Of a stretch of DNA of 64,000 nucleotides, positions 62,300 through 64,000 are shown one piece after another. This DNA is from Saccharomyces mikatae IFO 1815 (lineage: Eukaryota > Ascomycota > Saccharomycetes > Saccharomycetales > Saccharomycetaceae), in assembly GCF_947241705.1 (NCBI RefSeq), contig NC_079256.1:62001-126000 (forward strand), given 5' to 3'. The notes below the pieces were generated by a model. That model saw nothing but the letters and a program-made list of their open reading frames with translations. It did not search any database and was not told the DNA's origin. Within the stretch, counting starts at the first letter, position 1; each line of letters opens with the position of its first letter. The position numbers and the translations under genes were made by a program.

Positions 62300-64000
62300 A
62301 TGCCCTACATTGGTGCTTCAAATCTATCAGAGCATTCCTTTGTCAACTTGAAGGAAAAACATGCGATTACACACAAAGGTAGTGGTAATTCCGCAGCATC
62401 GCTGCAGACACCACCGAGCCCTGACCAAGAGAACCATATTGACAATGAATTGGGAAATTACGATACCTCTTTAAGCGATGTTTCAACTCCGAATAACAAG
62501 GAAAATGAGGAACTCGAGCAAAGTCTGCAGGATTCGTTTGCTAGTTTCCGCAAGACCAAACCACCACCTCCTTTGTATTTTGAACAACCGAGACTTTCCT
62601 CCACGGCATCTTCATCTAACGACTCAACGGCGTCCTCGCCGCTGACAGGTGAAGACATAAAGGAGTTGGAGTTTCTTCCGAATGAATCGACTCATTCTTA
62701 CTCGTACAATCCACTTTCGCCAAATTCCCTAGCAGTTAGATTGAGGATTTTGAAAAGATCACTTGAAATCATAATACAGAACCCGAGTATGCTACTCGAG
62801 CCTACTCCGGATGATTTGCCTCCCCTGAAGGAATTTGCCAGCCGCAGGAGAAGTTTGCCTAGGACATCGGCTTCCGCGAACCATTTGATGAATAGGAATA
62901 AGAGCCAGATCTGGAATACCACATCCGCTACTTTAAATGCATTTGTAAATAACACATCTTCTTCTTCTTCAGCAGCATCCTCGGCTTTATCCAACAAAAA
63001 ACAGGGCATGCCAGTTTTTCCTAATTTGGATCCAACTCATTCTCAAACTTTTCATAGGGCGAATTCCTTAGCTTATTTGCCTTCCATCTCATCCGAGCAA
63101 AATCCGCTACTTAAACGTAATAACTCTTTATTCCGTGGCGACTATGGAAACAGTATAAACTCTGAAAGACCAAGTTTTAGACAACCGTTTAGAGATCAAA
63201 CTAACAGTCTCCGTAATAGTAGTCTACTTAATGACAGCACTTCTCAGGAAGTGGAAAAAATTTCACCCTACCATGGTCCTTCTATAGATTTATTGAATGA
63301 GCAAAGAGCAAATCTGAAGAGTCTTTTGAATTTACTAAACGAAACTCTGGAGAAAAATACTTCCGAGAGAGCGTCGGATCTGCATATGATATCGTTGTTC
63401 AATCTGAATAAACTGATGCTTGGAGATCCCAAGAAAAATAATTCAGAATGCGATAAGAGAACTGAAAATCTGAAAAAAATTCTACTGGATAGTCTTGCAG
63501 AACCATTTTTTGAACACTATAATTTTATTGAAGATAATTCGACCGAGGACACAGATGAACTTAAAGAGGAAATCGATGAGTTTACGGGTTCCGGAGACAC
63601 TACAGCGATAACAGATATACGGCCTCAACAGGACTATGGTCGTATATTGAGGACATTCACTTCTACGAAGAATTCGGCCCCACAAGCAATTTTCACGTGC
63701 AGTCAAGAGGACCCTTGGCAATTCAAAGCAGCAAATGACTTAGCGTGCTTGGTATTCGGTATCTCACAAAACGCTATTCGTGCCTTAACTCTAATGGATT
63801 TAATTCATACCGATAGTAGAAATTTTGTTTTACATAAACTACTGTCTACCGAGGGGCAAGAAATGGTTTTTACAGGTGAAATCATTGGTATTGTACAGCC
63901 AGAGACACTCAATTCATCTAAAATAGTATGGGCATCGTTTTGGGCGAAGAGAAAGAATAATTTATTAGTTTGCGTTTTTGAAAAAGTCCCTTGCGACTAT
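62300..64000 (+). CDS. PSK1: Psk1, PAS-domain protein kinase (5' part, cut by window end)
   Basis: Psk1 is a PAS kinase that senses nutrient and wall state and phosphorylates Ugp1 and other targets to steer glucose toward the cell wall. The frame starts at ATG 62300 (MPYIGASNLSEHSFVNLK) and stays open for 567 codons to the window edge. The full S. cerevisiae protein has about 1356 residues, so roughly 40% is present and the C-terminal Ser/Thr kinase domain is outside. The first 330 residues are Ser-, Asn- and Pro-rich. A conserved helix-rich part follows. The PAS domain starts near residue 455 (AIFTCSQEDPWQFKAANDLACLVFG) and runs to the edge. Confidence 0.95.
   Translation, partial: MPYIGASNLSEHSFVNLKEKHAITHKGSGNSAASLQTPPSPDQENHIDNELGNYDTSLSDVSTPNNKENEELEQSLQDSFASFRKTKPPPPLYFEQPRLSSTASSSNDSTASSPLTGEDIKELEFLPNESTHSYSYNPLSPNSLAVRLRILKRSLEIIIQNPSMLLEPTPDDLPPLKEFASRRRSLPRTSASANHLMNRNKSQIWNTTSATLNAFVNNTSSSSSAASSALSNKKQGMPVFPNLDPTHSQTFHRANSLAYLPSISSEQNPLLKRNNSLFRGDYGNSINSERPSFRQPFRDQTNSLRNSSLLNDSTSQEVEKISPYHGPSIDLLNEQRANLKSLLNLLNETLEKNTSERASDLHMISLFNLNKLMLGDPKKNNSECDKRTENLKKILLDSLAEPFFEHYNFIEDNSTEDTDELKEEIDEFTGSGDTTAITDIRPQQDYGRILRTFTSTKNSAPQAIFTCSQEDPWQFKAANDLACLVFGISQNAIRALTLMDLIHTDSRNFVLHKLLSTEGQEMVFTGEIIGIVQPETLNSSKIVWASFWAKRKNNLLVCVFEKVPCDY

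Overview
This window is nuclear DNA from a budding yeast of the genus Saccharomyces. Its gene order matches the left arm of S. cerevisiae chromosome I from GCV3 (YAL044C) to PSK1 (YAL017W), read from the telomere side toward the centromere, with the + strand equal to the Watson strand. The proteins are clearly orthologous to those of S. cerevisiae, but many differ by more than strain-level variation (FUN12 tail, MTW1, POP5, FRT2, ATS1). I therefore infer a sister species rather than S. cerevisiae. I cannot decide which species by eye. The divergence looks larger than I would expect for S. paradoxus.

Layout, left to right: GCV3(-), PTA1(-), ERV46(+), CDC24(+), CLN3(-), CYC3(-), CDC19(+), a broken YAL037W-like gene(+), RBG1(-), FUN12(+), MTW1(+), FUN19(-), POP5(+), PRP45(-), GIP4(-), SNC1(+, one intron), MYO4(-), FRT2(+), SAW1(+), DRS2(-), MAK16(-), LTE1(-), PMT2(-), FUN26(-), CCR4(-), ATS1(-), FUN30(+), LDS1(-) and the 5' part of PSK1(+). 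That is 28 intact or window-truncated genes and one pseudogene. Coding density is high. The long gene-free stretches are the CLN3 upstream region (1.2 kb), the CYC3-CDC19 interval (2.25 kb), the CDC19 3' side (0.7 kb), and the FUN19/POP5, MYO4/FRT2 and LDS1/PSK1 divergent promoters. I see no tRNA, snoRNA, rRNA, Ty element, LTR or CRISPR.

The genes are mostly unrelated housekeeping functions: glycine cleavage, mRNA 3' ends, ER-Golgi transport, polarity, G1 cyclin, cytochrome c haem attachment, glycolysis, translation GTPases, kinetochore, RNase P, splicing, SNARE, mRNA transport, lipid flippase, ribosome assembly, mitotic exit, O-mannosylation, nucleoside transport, deadenylation and chromatin remodelling. 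They do not form a pathway. Several promoters carry recognisable control elements: a three-codon uORF and an ECB-like palindrome cluster at CLN3; a Rap1-Gcr1 UAS, a perfect URS1 and an ARS consensus match upstream of CDC19; PAC/RRPE ribosome-biogenesis motifs shared by RBG1/FUN12 and present at MAK16; and a middle-sporulation element at LDS1.

I found no new multi-gene system. The most notable observations are the YAL037W ortholog broken by three frameshifts with no stop codon inside any segment, the 42-bp near-perfect palindrome in the CLN3 control region, and the conserved CLN3 uORF. Statements about S. cerevisiae are from memory and were not aligned by computer.
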